DNA of 64,000 nt. Origin: Ectopseudomonas composti. GTDB lineage: Bacteria > Pseudomonadota > Gammaproteobacteria > Pseudomonadales > Pseudomonadaceae. Both the position numbers and the translations under genes were made by a program. Position 1 is the stretch's first letter. Every line of letters begins with the position of its first letter. The notes under the pieces were generated by a model. That model did not search any database. It was not told where the DNA came from and was given only the letters and a program-made list of their open reading frames with translations. Location: the NCBI RefSeq assembly GCF_900115475.1, contig NZ_FOWP01000005.1, positions 248,001 to 312,000 of the forward strand. Direction: 5' to 3'. This document shows positions 54,621 through 63,885 of the stretch, in pieces.

Positions 54621-55016
54621 TTACGGCCGGCGCGCGATAAAGTCGATTTCCACCAGGGCATGGCGCGCCAGCCCGGTGGTGCCGATGCAGGTGCGCGCCG
54701 GGCGTTTGCCTTCGGGGAAGTAGCTGGCGTACACCGCGTTGAAGCGCGCGTAATCGCCATAGAAATCGGTGAGAAACGCCCGCGCCGAGACCACGTTTTC
54801 CAAGCCCAGACCCAGGCCTCTCAAGACCACCAAAAGATTGTCGAAAGTCTTGTGGGTTTGCGCCTCGATGCCCTCGGGCAGGGGCGCGGACTCATTACCC
54901 GGATCGATGGGCAACTGACCGGTGATGAACACCCAGCCGTCGGCTTCGCAGGCGTGGGAAAAGGGCGCAACCGGCGCCGGGGCGCCGGCGAACATGTGGT
55001 ATTCAGGCAACGACAT
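54621..55016 (-). CDS. RidA-family protein (YjgF/YER057c/UK114)
   Basis: The protein has 131 residues from the ATG at 55016, normal for RidA. It has FITGQLPIDPG, HKTFDNLLVVLRGLGLGLENVVSARAFLTDF and the C-terminal GKRPARTCIGTTGLARHALVEIDFIA with the conserved arginine. RidA proteins hydrolyse reactive enamine/imine intermediates from PLP enzymes; some subfamilies have other substrates. The longer upstream frame is not supported. glsA ends 63 bases upstream on the same strand. Confidence 0.93.
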   Translation of the reverse strand: MSLPEYHMFAGAPAPVAPFSHACEADGWVFITGQLPIDPGNESAPLPEGIEAQTHKTFDNLLVVLRGLGLGLENVVSARAFLTDFYGDYARFNAVYASYFPEGKRPARTCIGTTGLARHALVEIDFIARRP

Positions 55017-55079
55017 AAGCACTCCAGGGCTGATCAACGGGCACCGACGCAGCATGGCACCGGACCCTGTGACCATACC

Positions 55080-55988
55080 TCAGAATACCGACCAGCCGAT
55101 GCGTTCGCTGAGCAACTCCAGCGCCTTGATGCCGGCCAGGGAGTTGCCCGCTGCGTTCAACTCCGGCGACCACACGCAGACGCTGAACTGCCCCGGCACC
55201 ACCGCGATGATCCCGCCGCCCACGCCGCTCTTACCCGGCAGGCCGACGCGATAGGCGAAGTTGCCGGCTTCATCGTACAGCCCGCTAGTGGCCATGATGG
55301 CGTTGACCTGCTTGCTCTGCCGCGCGCTGAGGATCTGCTGGCCGCTGTGCTTGCAGAAGCCGTCGTTGGCCAGAAAACAGAACGCCCGCGCCAGATCTGC
55401 GCAGCTCATACGCAGCGCGCAGTAACTGAAGTAACTGCGCAGCACCGCTTCCACGTCGTTATGGAAATTGCCGAACGACTGCATCAGGTAGGCCGCTGCC
55501 GCATTGCGTGCCCGGTGCTGGTACTCCGACTCGGCAACGTGGTTGTCCACCGTCACTTCGGGGTTGCCCGACAGGCGTCGAACGAAGTCGCGCATCGACA
55601 ACACCGGTGCGGCAAAGCGCGATTGGTTGATGTCGCAGATCACCAAGGCCCCGGCGTTGATGAATGGATTGCGCGGCTTGCCCCGTTCGAATTCGAGCTG
55701 TACTAGCGAGTTGAACGGCTGACCGGAAGGCTCGTGCCCCAAGCGTTGCCAGATGTCTTCCCCGGAATGTTCGATAGCCTGCACCAGGCTGAAAACTTTG
55801 GAGATGCTCTGCACGGAGAACGACGTGTGCGCATCGCCGGCGCAGTACAACTCGCCGTCGTTGCTGTACACCGCAATACCTAGCTGGTTGGCTGGCACGT
55901 CGGCTAACGCCGGGATGTAATCGGCCACCTTGCCCTGACCGATCAGCGGGCGGACTTCATCGAGAATTTCGTTCAACAGCGCTTGCAT
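55080..55988 (-). CDS. glsA: Glutaminase A
   Basis: The protein has 302 residues from the ATG at 55988, the length of other pseudomonad GlsA proteins. The beta-lactamase-like fold has the catalytic S-x-x-K (Ser61, Lys64 in VQSISKVF), then [16 protein letters not shown] and [19 protein letters not shown]. It hydrolyses glutamine to glutamate and ammonia. The open frame continues to 56090, but family length and homology start at [12 protein letters not shown]. It is divergent from the AEC transporter gene. Confidence 0.95.
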   Translation of the reverse strand: MQALLNEILDEVRPLIGQGKVADYIPALADVPANQLGIAVYSNDGELYCAGDAHTSFSVQSISKVFSLVQAIEHSGEDIWQRLGHEPSGQPFNSLVQLEFERGKPRNPFINAGALVICDINQSRFAAPVLSMRDFVRRLSGNPEVTVDNHVAESEYQHRARNAAAAYLMQSFGNFHNDVEAVLRSYFSYCALRMSCADLARAFCFLANDGFCKHSGQQILSARQSKQVNAIMATSGLYDEAGNFAYRVGLPGKSGVGGGIIAVVPGQFSVCVWSPELNAAGNSLAGIKALELLSERIGWSVF

Positions 55989-56128
55989 GCTCTGGCTCGC
56001 GGCAGCGCCGGGCTTGCCCGGCATGTCACTGCTAGACGCCAGCGGGCGCCAGCGAATCACAGCCCATGACTTGCCCTGAGCGGCTGGCACCCCTAGGCTC
56101 GGTCCTCCCCTGTCGTTGGCGTGGTTCG

Positions 56129-57058
56129 ATGTCCACCGTTCTCAATGTGCTGCTGCCGATCTTCGGCCTGATCTTGGTTGGCTTCATTTGTCGGCGAACC
56201 AATCGCCTGGGCGCGACCGCGGCATCGGAGATGAACCGCTTCGTGGTCTGGCTCGGCCTGCCAGCCTTGCTGTTCAGCCTGACGGCCAAGGCCGACTGGG
56301 CGCAGATCTGGCAGCCCGGTTTCCTGCTCGCCTTTACCGGCGGCATGCTCGCGGTGTTTCTGGTCACGCTGGTGTATCGCTGGAAAACCACTGGCAGCCT
56401 GGTCGACGCCAGTATCGATGGTCTCAGCGCCGGTTACGCCAATACCGGTTATATCGGCATTCCGTTGTGCGTACTGGTGCTGGGCGAGGACGGTATGGCG
56501 CCGGCACTGATCGCCTCGCTGATGGTGGTTTGCGTGCTGTTCGGCCTGGCGGTGGTGTGCATCGAGGTGGGCTTGCAGAGCAAGAAGGGCCTGGGCGGCG
56601 CCATCGTTCAGGTGGTCATGGCGCTTTTGAAAAACCCGCTGGTGGTTGCGCCGCTGCTCGGTGCTGCGTGGGCGTTTGGCGGCGTGCAGATGCCCGCGGC
56701 GCTGGACGAATTTCTGCGCTTGCTTGGCGCCGCCACGGTGCCCTGCGCACTGGTGTCGCTGGGGTTGTTCCTGGCGCAGCGCCAAAGCGGACCAAGCGAG
56801 GGCGCCTGGCCGTTAGTGGCGCTCAAGCTGGTGCTGCAACCACTGGTGACCTGGTTTATCGCTTTCGTACTGCTCGACCTGCCGCCGTTCTGGGCGCACG
56901 CCGCGCTGCTGCTCAGCGCTCTGCCAACTGGCACCGGGCCGTTCATGCTGGCCGAGTACTACCAGCGCCAGGCGGCGCTGGTGTCGCGGGCGATCCTGTT
57001 CTCTACCCTTGGCTCGCTGCTGACCTTGACCCTGATCCTGCTGCTGATCACGCCTTGA
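56129..57058 (+). CDS. AEC-family transporter
   Basis: The protein has 309 residues and about ten membrane spans. It opens [23 protein letters not shown] with later [17 protein letters not shown] and [21 protein letters not shown], the auxin-efflux-carrier (AEC) pattern with the conserved N-x-G-x-x-G and ATG-like loop. The substrate is unknown; malonate or other small acids are typical for the family. The start has no strong ribosome site. Its stop overlaps the convergent neighbour by 11 bases. Confidence 0.92.
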   Translation: MSTVLNVLLPIFGLILVGFICRRTNRLGATAASEMNRFVVWLGLPALLFSLTAKADWAQIWQPGFLLAFTGGMLAVFLVTLVYRWKTTGSLVDASIDGLSAGYANTGYIGIPLCVLVLGEDGMAPALIASLMVVCVLFGLAVVCIEVGLQSKKGLGGAIVQVVMALLKNPLVVAPLLGAAWAFGGVQMPAALDEFLRLLGAATVPCALVSLGLFLAQRQSGPSEGAWPLVALKLVLQPLVTWFIAFVLLDLPPFWAHAALLLSALPTGTGPFMLAEYYQRQAALVSRAILFSTLGSLLTLTLILLLITP

Positions 57059-57689
57059 ACTGCAGCTCCACGCCCAGCTGTTGCGACAGGCAGGGCCAGC
57101 GCCGCCAGGCTGTCACGGTATCCGGCGCTGCCAGGCGCTCACGGTAGGCCTGTACCGAGGGCTGGTCGAAACTGGCGTCATCAAGCATGCCGTCCAGCGC
57201 ATGATGGACCGCCTCGTCGAGTTGGTTGGCGAAGGGTTCACCGATCAACTGATGGGCGATCAGGTTGGCGCGCGTAGTGTCCAGCGGGATCAGCGTCTGG
57301 CCGAGGTGGGCGATATAGCGGTCGTTGACCTCCTCCACCAGGCGATGCGCCAGATAGGCTTCATCGAGCAAGCCTTCAAGGCCTTCGTGGCCCTCCATCA
57401 GGGCCGGTGGTTGCAGGAAGAAATGCTCGGCGATCTTCAGCACGGGTTTCACCGCATCCTCGATTCCGGCTTCGCGCGCCACGTCGGCAGCGGCGTCAAG
57501 CACGTCCGGCACTTCTTCGATATAGGCGACGACGAAGGCGGTCAGCGCACCTGACGCGTCGTCCTCGGGTAGGCGGATGGACGGGTGCAGGCGATCTAGC
57601 TGAGCCTGTAGAAATCGAGCGAGTGCCTGGCTGCCACGTTCCTGCTGGCGAGCCTGGGCGATCAGTTGACGAAGGGCGACGGTGTTCAT
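57048..57689 (-). CDS. Conserved pseudomonad protein of unknown function
   Basis: The protein has 213 residues, mostly helical and acidic, with no signal peptide or membrane span. I do not recognise a domain. Segments such as EVPDVLDAAADVAREAGIEDAVKPVLKIAEHFF and ARANLIAHQLIGEPFANQLDEAVHHAL look like a helical-bundle protein. GGAGC precedes the ATG. It lies just upstream of, and divergent from, the cytochrome oxidase operon. Confidence 0.8.
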   Translation of the reverse strand: MNTVALRQLIAQARQQERGSQALARFLQAQLDRLHPSIRLPEDDASGALTAFVVAYIEEVPDVLDAAADVAREAGIEDAVKPVLKIAEHFFLQPPALMEGHEGLEGLLDEAYLAHRLVEEVNDRYIAHLGQTLIPLDTTRANLIAHQLIGEPFANQLDEAVHHALDGMLDDASFDQPSVQAYRERLAAPDTVTAWRRWPCLSQQLGVELQFKA

Positions 57690-57723
57690 GACTGCTCCTA
57701 CATATCAGGACATGGACGTGAAC

Positions 57724-57750
57724 CTTAGCCGGCCGTTTCGGTTGGCTAAG
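57724..57750. promoter_or_regulatory. Imperfect inverted repeat upstream of the 57689 gene
   Basis: CTTAGCC...GGCTAAG arms (11 bp including two G-U pairs, 5-base loop) lie 35 bases upstream of the minus-strand start. They could be an operator or a leader hairpin. The rest of the 407-base gap (57690-58096) holds another hairpin at 57815-57838 and the cox promoter below; a 69-codon ORF inside it is not supported. Confidence 0.4.
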
Positions 57751-57880
57751 ACGCGATTGTCATAACTTTTTCATACTTATGCGAGTCCGCTATATGCATC
57801 TGTATCAAAATGGCTACACCCCGCGTCACGCGGGTGTGTGGCATCGCTGTCGAACTGGCCTGGTTGCGGTTGTGCTCACA

Positions 57881-57908
57881 TTGCGGGCTTAAAGTCGCCG
57901 TCTATACT
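57881..57908 (+). promoter_or_regulatory. Sigma-70-like promoter of the cytochrome oxidase operon
   Basis: TTGCGG (57881-57886), a 16-base spacer and TATACT (57903-57908). Transcription would start near 57,915, leaving a leader of about 180 bases before coxB. Confidence 0.65.
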
Positions 57909-58096
57909 CGATTTCGAAAGGCAGTACCTGATGGAACCGGACGAGCTTTGGCACGGAAAGGTTCGACATGTAGTCGCCAGTAGTCAGGAGTGGGTGTTCA
58001 GGCAGCGTGCGCCAGCGCCCAACTCCGTGAGGCAGTCGATCCCTTAGCCGCAGGCTTAGCCGGCGGGATAACAAGAACAATCAAGGGGAACCCGCA

Positions 58097-59221
58097 ATGA
58101 TGCGACATCCACGAGTCTGGATGGGCCTCCTGCTGTGGCTGGCATTGGGCTCGGCGCATGCCCAGTGGACGGTCAACATGACGCCCGGTGTAACCGACGT
58201 CAGCCGCTCCGTCTTCGACCTGCACATGACCATTTTCTGGATCTGTGTGGTGATCGGCATCCTGGTCTTCGGCGCCATGTTCTGGTCGATGCTCATGCAC
58301 CGCCGCTCCACCGGCCAGAAACCCGCGCACTTTCACGAAAGCACCACCGTCGAGATTCTCTGGACCGTGGTGCCACTGGCGATTCTGGTGGTGATGGCGA
58401 TCCCGGCGACCAAGACGCTGATCGAGATCTACGACACCACTGAGTCCGAGCTGGATATCCAGGTCACCGGCTACCAGTGGAAGTGGCACTACAAGTACTT
58501 GGGTCAGGACGTCGAGTTCTTCAGCAACCTGACCACGCCGCGTTCGCAGATCAACAACCGCGAAGCCAAGGGCGAACATTACCTGCTGGAAGTGGATGAG
58601 CCGCTGGTGGTGCCGGTAGGCACCAAGGTGCGCTTCCTGATCACCGCGGCCGACGTGATCCACTCCTGGTGGGTGCCGGCGCTGGCGGTGAAGAAGGATG
58701 CCATCCCCGGTTTCATCAACGAGTCCTGGACCCGCATCGAGGAGCCTGGCATCTACCGCGGCCAGTGCACCGAGTTGTGCGGCAAGGATCACGGCTTCAT
58801 GCCGGTGGTGGTCGAGGCCAAGTCCAAGGAAGACTTTGACGCCTGGCTGGCCGAACGCAAGCAGGCGGCTGCCGCCGAGCGCGAGCTGACCAGCAAGGAA
58901 TGGACCATGGAAGAGCTGATGACGCGTGGTGAGAAGGCTTACAACACCACCTGCGCCGCCTGCCACCAGCCCACCGGTGAAGGCCTGCCGCCAATGTTCC
59001 CGGCGCTCAAGGGCTCGTCCATCGCCACCGGCCCGGCCGAGGGTCATATCGACATCGTCTACCACGGCAAACCGGGCACCTCCATGGCCGCCTTCGGCAA
59101 GCAACTGTCGCCGGTCGACCTGGCCGCCATCATCACCTACGAGCGCAACGCCTGGGGCAACAATGTCGGTGACATGGTCACGCCCAAGGACATTCTCGAT
59201 TTCTCCAAGGCGCAGGAGTAA
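58097..59221 (+). CDS. coxB: Cytochrome c oxidase subunit II with fused cytochrome c domain
   Basis: The protein has 374 residues: signal peptide (to about 22), two membrane spans, then the CuA domain with His189, Cys224, Glu226, Cys228, His232 and Met235 all present, and a C-terminal cytochrome c domain with heme motif C286-A-A-C-H290. It takes electrons from cytochrome c in the aa3-type oxidase (caa3-like architecture). AAGGGGAA precedes the ATG. It is the first gene of the cox operon, followed by coxA after 4 bases. Confidence 0.97.
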   Translation: MMRHPRVWMGLLLWLALGSAHAQWTVNMTPGVTDVSRSVFDLHMTIFWICVVIGILVFGAMFWSMLMHRRSTGQKPAHFHESTTVEILWTVVPLAILVVMAIPATKTLIEIYDTTESELDIQVTGYQWKWHYKYLGQDVEFFSNLTTPRSQINNREAKGEHYLLEVDEPLVVPVGTKVRFLITAADVIHSWWVPALAVKKDAIPGFINESWTRIEEPGIYRGQCTELCGKDHGFMPVVVEAKSKEDFDAWLAERKQAAAAERELTSKEWTMEELMTRGEKAYNTTCAACHQPTGEGLPPMFPALKGSSIATGPAEGHIDIVYHGKPGTSMAAFGKQLSPVDLAAIITYERNAWGNNVGDMVTPKDILDFSKAQE

Positions 59222-59225
59222 GGAC

Positions 59226-60809
59226 ATGAGTGCAGTGATCGACCACGGTCATACTGACCACCACCATGGCCCGGCGAAGGGCCTGATGCGCTGGGTGCTG
59301 ACCACCAACCACAAGGACATCGGCACGATGTACCTGTGGTTCAGCTTCTGCATGTTCCTGCTGGGCGGCTCGATGGCCATGGTCATCCGCGCCGAGCTGT
59401 TCCAGCCGGGCCTGCAGATCGTGCAGCCGGAATTCTTCAACCAGATGACCACCATGCACGGCCTGATCATGGTCTTCGGCGCGGTGATGCCGGCCTTCGT
59501 CGGCCTGGCCAACTGGATGATCCCGCTGATGATCGGCGCTCCAGACATGGCCCTGCCACGGATGAACAACTTCAGTTTCTGGCTGCTGCCGGCGGCCTTC
59601 GGCCTGCTGGTCAGCACCTTGTTCATGGAGGGCGGCGGGCCGAACTTCGGCTGGACCTTCTATGCCCCGCTGTCGACGACCTATGCGCCGGAGAGCACCA
59701 CCTTCTTCATCTTCGCCATCCACCTGATGGGCATCAGCTCGATCATGGGGGCGATCAACGTAGTCGCCACCATCCTCAACCTGCGCGCCCCAGGCATGAC
59801 CCTGATGAAAATGCCGCTGTTCGTCTGGACCTGGCTGATCACCGCCTTCCTGCTGATCGCGGTGATGCCGGTACTGGCTGGTTGCGTAACGATGATGCTG
59901 ATGGACATCCACTTCGGCACCAGCTTCTTCAATGCCGCCGGTGGTGGTGACCCGGTGCTGTTCCAGCATGTGTTCTGGTTCTTCGGCCACCCCGAGGTGT
60001 ACATCATGATCCTGCCCGCCTTCGGTGCGGTCAGCTCGATCATCCCGGCCTTCGCGCGCAAGCCGCTATTCGGCTACACCTCGATGGTCTACGCCACCGC
60101 GTCCATCGCTTTCCTGTCGTTCATCGTCTGGGCGCACCACATGTTCACCGTCGGCATTCCGCTGACCGGCGAGCTGTTTTTCATGTACGCCACCATGCTG
60201 ATCGCCGTGCCTACCGGGGTGAAGGTGTTCAACTGGGCCAGCACCATGTGGCAGGGCTCGATGACCTTCGAGGCGCCGATGCTGTTCTCGGTGGCATTCG
60301 TCATCCTCTTCACCATCGGCGGCTTCTCCGGGTTGATGCTGGCCATCGCACCGTCGGACTTCCAGTACCACGATACCTACTTCGTGGTGGCGCACTTCCA
60401 CTATGTGCTGGTGCCCGGTGCGATCTTCGGCATCTTCGCCTCGGCCTACTACTGGCTGCCGAAGTGGACCGGTCACATGTACGACGAAACCCTGGGCAAG
60501 CTGCATTTCTGGATGAGCTTCATCGGCATGAACCTGGCGTTCTTCCCGATGCACTTCGTCGGTCTGGCCGGGATGCCGCGGCGGATTCCCGATTACAACC
60601 TGATGTTCGCCAACTTCAACATGGTCTCCAGCATCGGCGCCTTCATGTTCGGGGCGACCCAATTGCTGTTCCTGTTCATCGTCATCAAATGCATCCGTGG
60701 CGGCAAACCGGCTCCGGCCAAGCCCTGGGACGGTGCCGAAGGCCTGGAGTGGACGGTGCCGTCACCGGCGCCCTACCACACCTTCAGCACACCGCCGGAA
60801 GTGAAATAG
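59226..60809 (+). CDS. coxA: Cytochrome c oxidase subunit I
   Basis: The protein has 527 residues from the ATG at 59226 (AAGGAC just upstream), with twelve membrane spans. Conserved segments include TTNHKDIGTMYL, TMHGLIMVFGAVMPAF, HVFWFFGHPEVYIMILPAFG (the CuB/Tyr-His site), VWAHHMFTVG and HDTYFVVAHFHYVL. It holds heme a, heme a3 and CuB, reduces oxygen and pumps protons. The open frame upstream is a coxB shadow. Confidence 0.98.
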   Translation: MSAVIDHGHTDHHHGPAKGLMRWVLTTNHKDIGTMYLWFSFCMFLLGGSMAMVIRAELFQPGLQIVQPEFFNQMTTMHGLIMVFGAVMPAFVGLANWMIPLMIGAPDMALPRMNNFSFWLLPAAFGLLVSTLFMEGGGPNFGWTFYAPLSTTYAPESTTFFIFAIHLMGISSIMGAINVVATILNLRAPGMTLMKMPLFVWTWLITAFLLIAVMPVLAGCVTMMLMDIHFGTSFFNAAGGGDPVLFQHVFWFFGHPEVYIMILPAFGAVSSIIPAFARKPLFGYTSMVYATASIAFLSFIVWAHHMFTVGIPLTGELFFMYATMLIAVPTGVKVFNWASTMWQGSMTFEAPMLFSVAFVILFTIGGFSGLMLAIAPSDFQYHDTYFVVAHFHYVLVPGAIFGIFASAYYWLPKWTGHMYDETLGKLHFWMSFIGMNLAFFPMHFVGLAGMPRRIPDYNLMFANFNMVSSIGAFMFGATQLLFLFIVIKCIRGGKPAPAKPWDGAEGLEWTVPSPAPYHTFSTPPEVK

Positions 60810-60819
60810 GAGGTCTGCC

Positions 60820-61368
60820 GTGAGCGAGGTCATCGCGACTCGTCGTCTGGTTACCCGCCTGCTGGTCGTGGTGGTGGTGATGTTCTGCTTCGGCATTTTC
60901 GTCCTGCCACCCTTCTACGATGCCATGTGTCGAGTCTTCGGCATCAACGGCAAGACGGCTGGGGCCTACCAGGGCGAGCAACTGGTGGATGAGGGGCGCC
61001 AGGTACGCGTGCAGTTTCTCGCCACCAACGCCGCTGGAATGATCTGGGAGTTCGGTCCCAAGGCCGACGAGATCCTGGTCCATCCGGGGGAGACGCGCGA
61101 CATGCTGTTCGTCGCCTATAACCCCAGCAACCAGCCGATGAGCGCGCAAGCGATTCCCAGTGTCTCGCCCTCGAAGGCGGCGGCCTTTTTTCACAAGACC
61201 GAGTGCTTCTGCTTTACCCAGCAGGTGCTGCAACCGGGCGAGCGCATCGAAATGCCCGTGCGCTTCATCGTCGACCGCGACCTGCCGCAAGACGTGAAGC
61301 ACCTGACGCTGGGCTACACGCTGTTCGATATCACCGCGCGCAAACCGCCGGTGGCACAGGCTCCATAA
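60820..61368 (+). CDS. ctaG: Cytochrome c oxidase assembly protein CtaG (Cox11)
   Basis: The protein has 182 residues. The start is GTG at 60820, placed by an excellent AGGAGG 6-7 bases upstream. One N-terminal membrane span leads to a periplasmic Cox11 domain with KTECFCFTQQ, the copper-binding cysteine motif. It delivers copper to the CuB site of subunit I. It lies between coxA and coxC, as in other pseudomonads. Confidence 0.96.
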   Translation: MSEVIATRRLVTRLLVVVVVMFCFGIFVLPPFYDAMCRVFGINGKTAGAYQGEQLVDEGRQVRVQFLATNAAGMIWEFGPKADEILVHPGETRDMLFVAYNPSNQPMSAQAIPSVSPSKAAAFFHKTECFCFTQQVLQPGERIEMPVRFIVDRDLPQDVKHLTLGYTLFDITARKPPVAQAP

Positions 61369-61379
61369 GGAGAACAACA

Positions 61380-62267
61380 ATGTCGAGTCACGAGCACTAC
61401 TACGTTCCGGCCCAGAGCAAATGGCCGATTATCGCCACCCTCGGGATGCTGGTCAGCGTCTTCGGGGTCGGTACCTGGTTCAATGACCTCTCGGCCAATC
61501 GCGCAGACTCCAATGGCCCGCTGATCTTCTTTGTCGGCGGCCTGATCCTCGCCTACATGCTGTTCGGCTGGTTCGGCAATGTGATCAAGGAGAGCCGCAG
61601 CGGTCTGTACAGTCCACAGATGGATCGCTCCTTCCGCTGGGGCATGAGCTGGTTCATCTTCTCCGAGGTGATGTTCTTCGCGGCCTTTTTCGGCGCCCTC
61701 TTCTACGTCCGTACCTGGGCCGGTCCCTGGCTGGGTGGCGAGGGCGACAAGGGCGTGGCCAACATGCTCTGGGAAGGTTTCGAGTACAGTTGGCCGCTGC
61801 TGCAGAACCCCGACTCCAAGCTATTTCCGCCGCCCAGCGGGGTGATCGACCCCTGGCATCTGCCGTTGCTCAATACCATCTTGCTGGTGTCATCGAGCGT
61901 CACCATCACCCTCGCCCACCACGCCCTGAAGAAGAACAAGCGCGGCCCGCTCAAGGCCTGGCTGGCGGCCACCATTCTGCTCGGTGCAGCGTTCCTGTTC
62001 TTCCAGGTCGAGGAGTACATCGAGGCCTACACCGAATTGGGCCTGACCCTGGGCTCGGGGATCTACGGTGCGACCTTCTTCATGCTGACCGGATTTCACG
62101 GTGCCCACGTCACCATGGGGGCGCTGATTCTGACGGTGATGCTGGTGCGCATCATGCGCGGGCACTTCGACTCGGAGAAACACTTCGGTTTCGAGGCTGC
62201 GTCCTGGTACTGGCACTTCGTCGATGTGGTCTGGCTGGGCTTGTTCATCTTCGTCTATGTGCTTTGA
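61380..62267 (+). CDS. coxC: Cytochrome c oxidase subunit III
   Basis: The protein has 295 residues with seven membrane spans. It has RWGMSWFIFSEVMFFAAFFGALFYVR, SVTITLAHHALKKNKR, FFMLTGFHGAHVTMGALILTVM and the C-terminal ASWYWHFVDVVWLGLFIFVYVL, typical of subunit III. AAGGAGAA precedes the ATG at 61380. It completes the oxidase core. Confidence 0.97.
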   Translation: MSSHEHYYVPAQSKWPIIATLGMLVSVFGVGTWFNDLSANRADSNGPLIFFVGGLILAYMLFGWFGNVIKESRSGLYSPQMDRSFRWGMSWFIFSEVMFFAAFFGALFYVRTWAGPWLGGEGDKGVANMLWEGFEYSWPLLQNPDSKLFPPPSGVIDPWHLPLLNTILLVSSSVTITLAHHALKKNKRGPLKAWLAATILLGAAFLFFQVEEYIEAYTELGLTLGSGIYGATFFMLTGFHGAHVTMGALILTVMLVRIMRGHFDSEKHFGFEAASWYWHFVDVVWLGLFIFVYVL

Positions 62268-62272
62268 GGCAG

Positions 62273-62476
62273 CTACCAAGTGACATGAGACACCAGTTGC
62301 CCTGAGTAGAAGCCCCAGGCGATCAGGGCGACGGTGATGGCGGTCAGCACCACACGGATTGTCAGTGCATTGACCACACGCGTACCGCGGCTGTCGTCCT
62401 TGACCAGGAAGAACAGGCCGCTGAACAGACTGGCGATGGTAGCCAGCAACATGAGGACGATCGCGGCCTTGAGCAT
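62273..62476 (-). CDS. DUF2909-type twin transmembrane protein
   Basis: The protein has 67 residues on the minus strand inside the cox cluster. It has two membrane spans (KAAIVLMLLATIASLFSGLFFLV and VVLTAITVALIAWGFYSGQ) joined by KDDSRGTRVVNALTIR, matching the small twin-span proteins (DUF2909) found at this position in pseudomonads. It may assist oxidase assembly, but its orientation opposes the operon and its function is unknown. Confidence 0.85.
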   Translation of the reverse strand: MLKAAIVLMLLATIASLFSGLFFLVKDDSRGTRVVNALTIRVVLTAITVALIAWGFYSGQLVSHVTW

Positions 62477-62546
62477 GCGAGACTCCAGGGGAGTGGGTGA
62501 TGCATCGCAGTATAGCCAGCCCGTCTGTGGTTCGCGGAGGCGCGCA

Positions 62547-63278
62547 ATGAGCGGTTTCCGTCCCGGCTGGCTGCCCAGCATTCTGGTGTTGCTGCTGATG
62601 CCTGGCCTGGTGAGCCTGGGTTTCTGGCAGCTGCAGCGAGGCGAGGAGAAGCGCCAGCTGCTGGACAGTTTCGAGGCGCGGCGTCAGGCCGAGCCAATCG
62701 GCCTCGAACAGCTCGAACCCATGCGTGACCCCGCCTACCGCCGCGTCCACCTGCGCGGTCATTTCGACTCCGAGCACAGCCTTTTGCTGGATAACCGCAT
62801 CCGCGACGGCCATGCCGGCGTCGAGCTGTTGCAGCCGTTCTACGATCAGGCCAGCGGTCTCTGGGTGTTGCTCAACCGTGGCTGGTTGCCCTGGCCGGAT
62901 CGGCGCACGCCTGTGCAGTTCGATACCCCCGATGGCGTGCTGCAGCTCAATGCCTGGATCTACGTGGCGCCATCCGGCGGCCTGAGTCTGCGATCCGGTG
63001 TGGCGTCCGAGGGCTGGCCACGGCTGATCACTCAGGTCGAGGCCGACAGTCTTTGGCGCCAGCTGGGCCGTGGCGGCCTGCCCTTCGAGACGCGCCTGGA
63101 GCCGGGGCCTGCCAGCTATCGCGTCGACTGGCCAATCGTGGCCATGAGCCCCAGCAAGCATCTGGGTTATGCGGTGCAGTGGTTTGCCTTGGCTGCTGCG
63201 CTGCTTGGCCTGTTCATTTATCTCGGAATTCACAATGCACGGGAGCATCGTCATGAACCCAGCCATCGCCATGCCTGA
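62547..63278 (+). CDS. SURF1-family cytochrome oxidase assembly protein
   Basis: The protein has 243 residues from the ATG at 62547, with GGAGG upstream. A membrane span near each end encloses the SURF1 domain: SLGFWQLQRGEEKRQLL, RRVHLRGHFD, LLNRGWLPWP and a late YAVQWFALAAALLGLFIYLGI. SURF1 helps insert heme a into subunit I. It overlaps the next gene by 26 bases. Confidence 0.94.
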   Translation: MSGFRPGWLPSILVLLLMPGLVSLGFWQLQRGEEKRQLLDSFEARRQAEPIGLEQLEPMRDPAYRRVHLRGHFDSEHSLLLDNRIRDGHAGVELLQPFYDQASGLWVLLNRGWLPWPDRRTPVQFDTPDGVLQLNAWIYVAPSGGLSLRSGVASEGWPRLITQVEADSLWRQLGRGGLPFETRLEPGPASYRVDWPIVAMSPSKHLGYAVQWFALAAALLGLFIYLGIHNAREHRHEPSHRHA

Positions 63279-63831
63279 GGTGCCCCGCAAGGGCCGGGGG
63301 CGTTTGCAGCTTCTGCTGATTCTGGCCATCACCATCGGCCCGATGTTCCTGGCCAGTGCCATGTACCAGTGGCGCTTCTGGGTGCCGGAGACGCGCAATT
63401 ACCACGGTGTGCTGATCGGCGATGGTCGCACCCTGGCCGATCTCGGCGTGCAGGGCGAAGTGGAGCGGCAGTGGCAGATTCTGGTGACGGCACCTGGCGC
63501 GTGCGAGGCGGACTGTCAGCAGCTGGTGTACCTGGCGCGGCAGATCCAGATCGGCCTCAATCGCGAGACCTCGCGGGCCAGCCATGGTCTGGCCCTGGCC
63601 GAGCCGCTGAGCGCCGAGTACGACGCCACGCTCAAGCGCGAGTACCCACAACTTGGACGCTATCAGCTGGACCTCCAGGCCTACGACAAGGCCGCCGAGG
63701 CGGTGCCGGGTGCGCAGCTTTGGCTGGTCGACCCACACGGCAATCTGGTGTTGCGTTATCCGGCCGGCAGCAACGGCAAGGCGATCCTCGATGACCTGCG
63801 CTACCTGCTGAAAATTTCCCTGATCGGTTGA
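63253..63831 (+). CDS. Membrane-anchored cox-operon protein of unknown function
   Basis: The protein has 192 residues from the ATG at 63253 (GGGAG 7 bases upstream; an ATG at 63235 is the alternative). One N-terminal span (LQLLLILAITIGPMFLASAMYQW) leads to a periplasmic domain with CEADCQQLVYLARQIQ and AQLWLVDPHGNLVLRYPAG, which resembles a SCO/thioredoxin-like fold with the Cys pair as CxxxC. A copper- or redox-assembly role is plausible. It overlaps SURF1 and precedes ctaA. Confidence 0.88.
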   Translation: MNPAIAMPEVPRKGRGRLQLLLILAITIGPMFLASAMYQWRFWVPETRNYHGVLIGDGRTLADLGVQGEVERQWQILVTAPGACEADCQQLVYLARQIQIGLNRETSRASHGLALAEPLSAEYDATLKREYPQLGRYQLDLQAYDKAAEAVPGAQLWLVDPHGNLVLRYPAGSNGKAILDDLRYLLKISLIG

Positions 63832-63885
63832 CGCTGTGCTCCATCCATAACCACAGAGCGCCCAGCCCATTGCCCAAGGAGTCGA

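Noticed and set aside
57838..58047. 69-codon ORF in the cox leader region
   Set aside because: It overlaps the promoter, has no recognisable family and no good ribosome site.
61890..63398. 502-codon minus-strand open frame over coxC, SURF1 and neighbours
   Set aside because: It covers several well-supported genes on the other strand; only the 67-residue DUF2909 gene is supported on the minus strand here.
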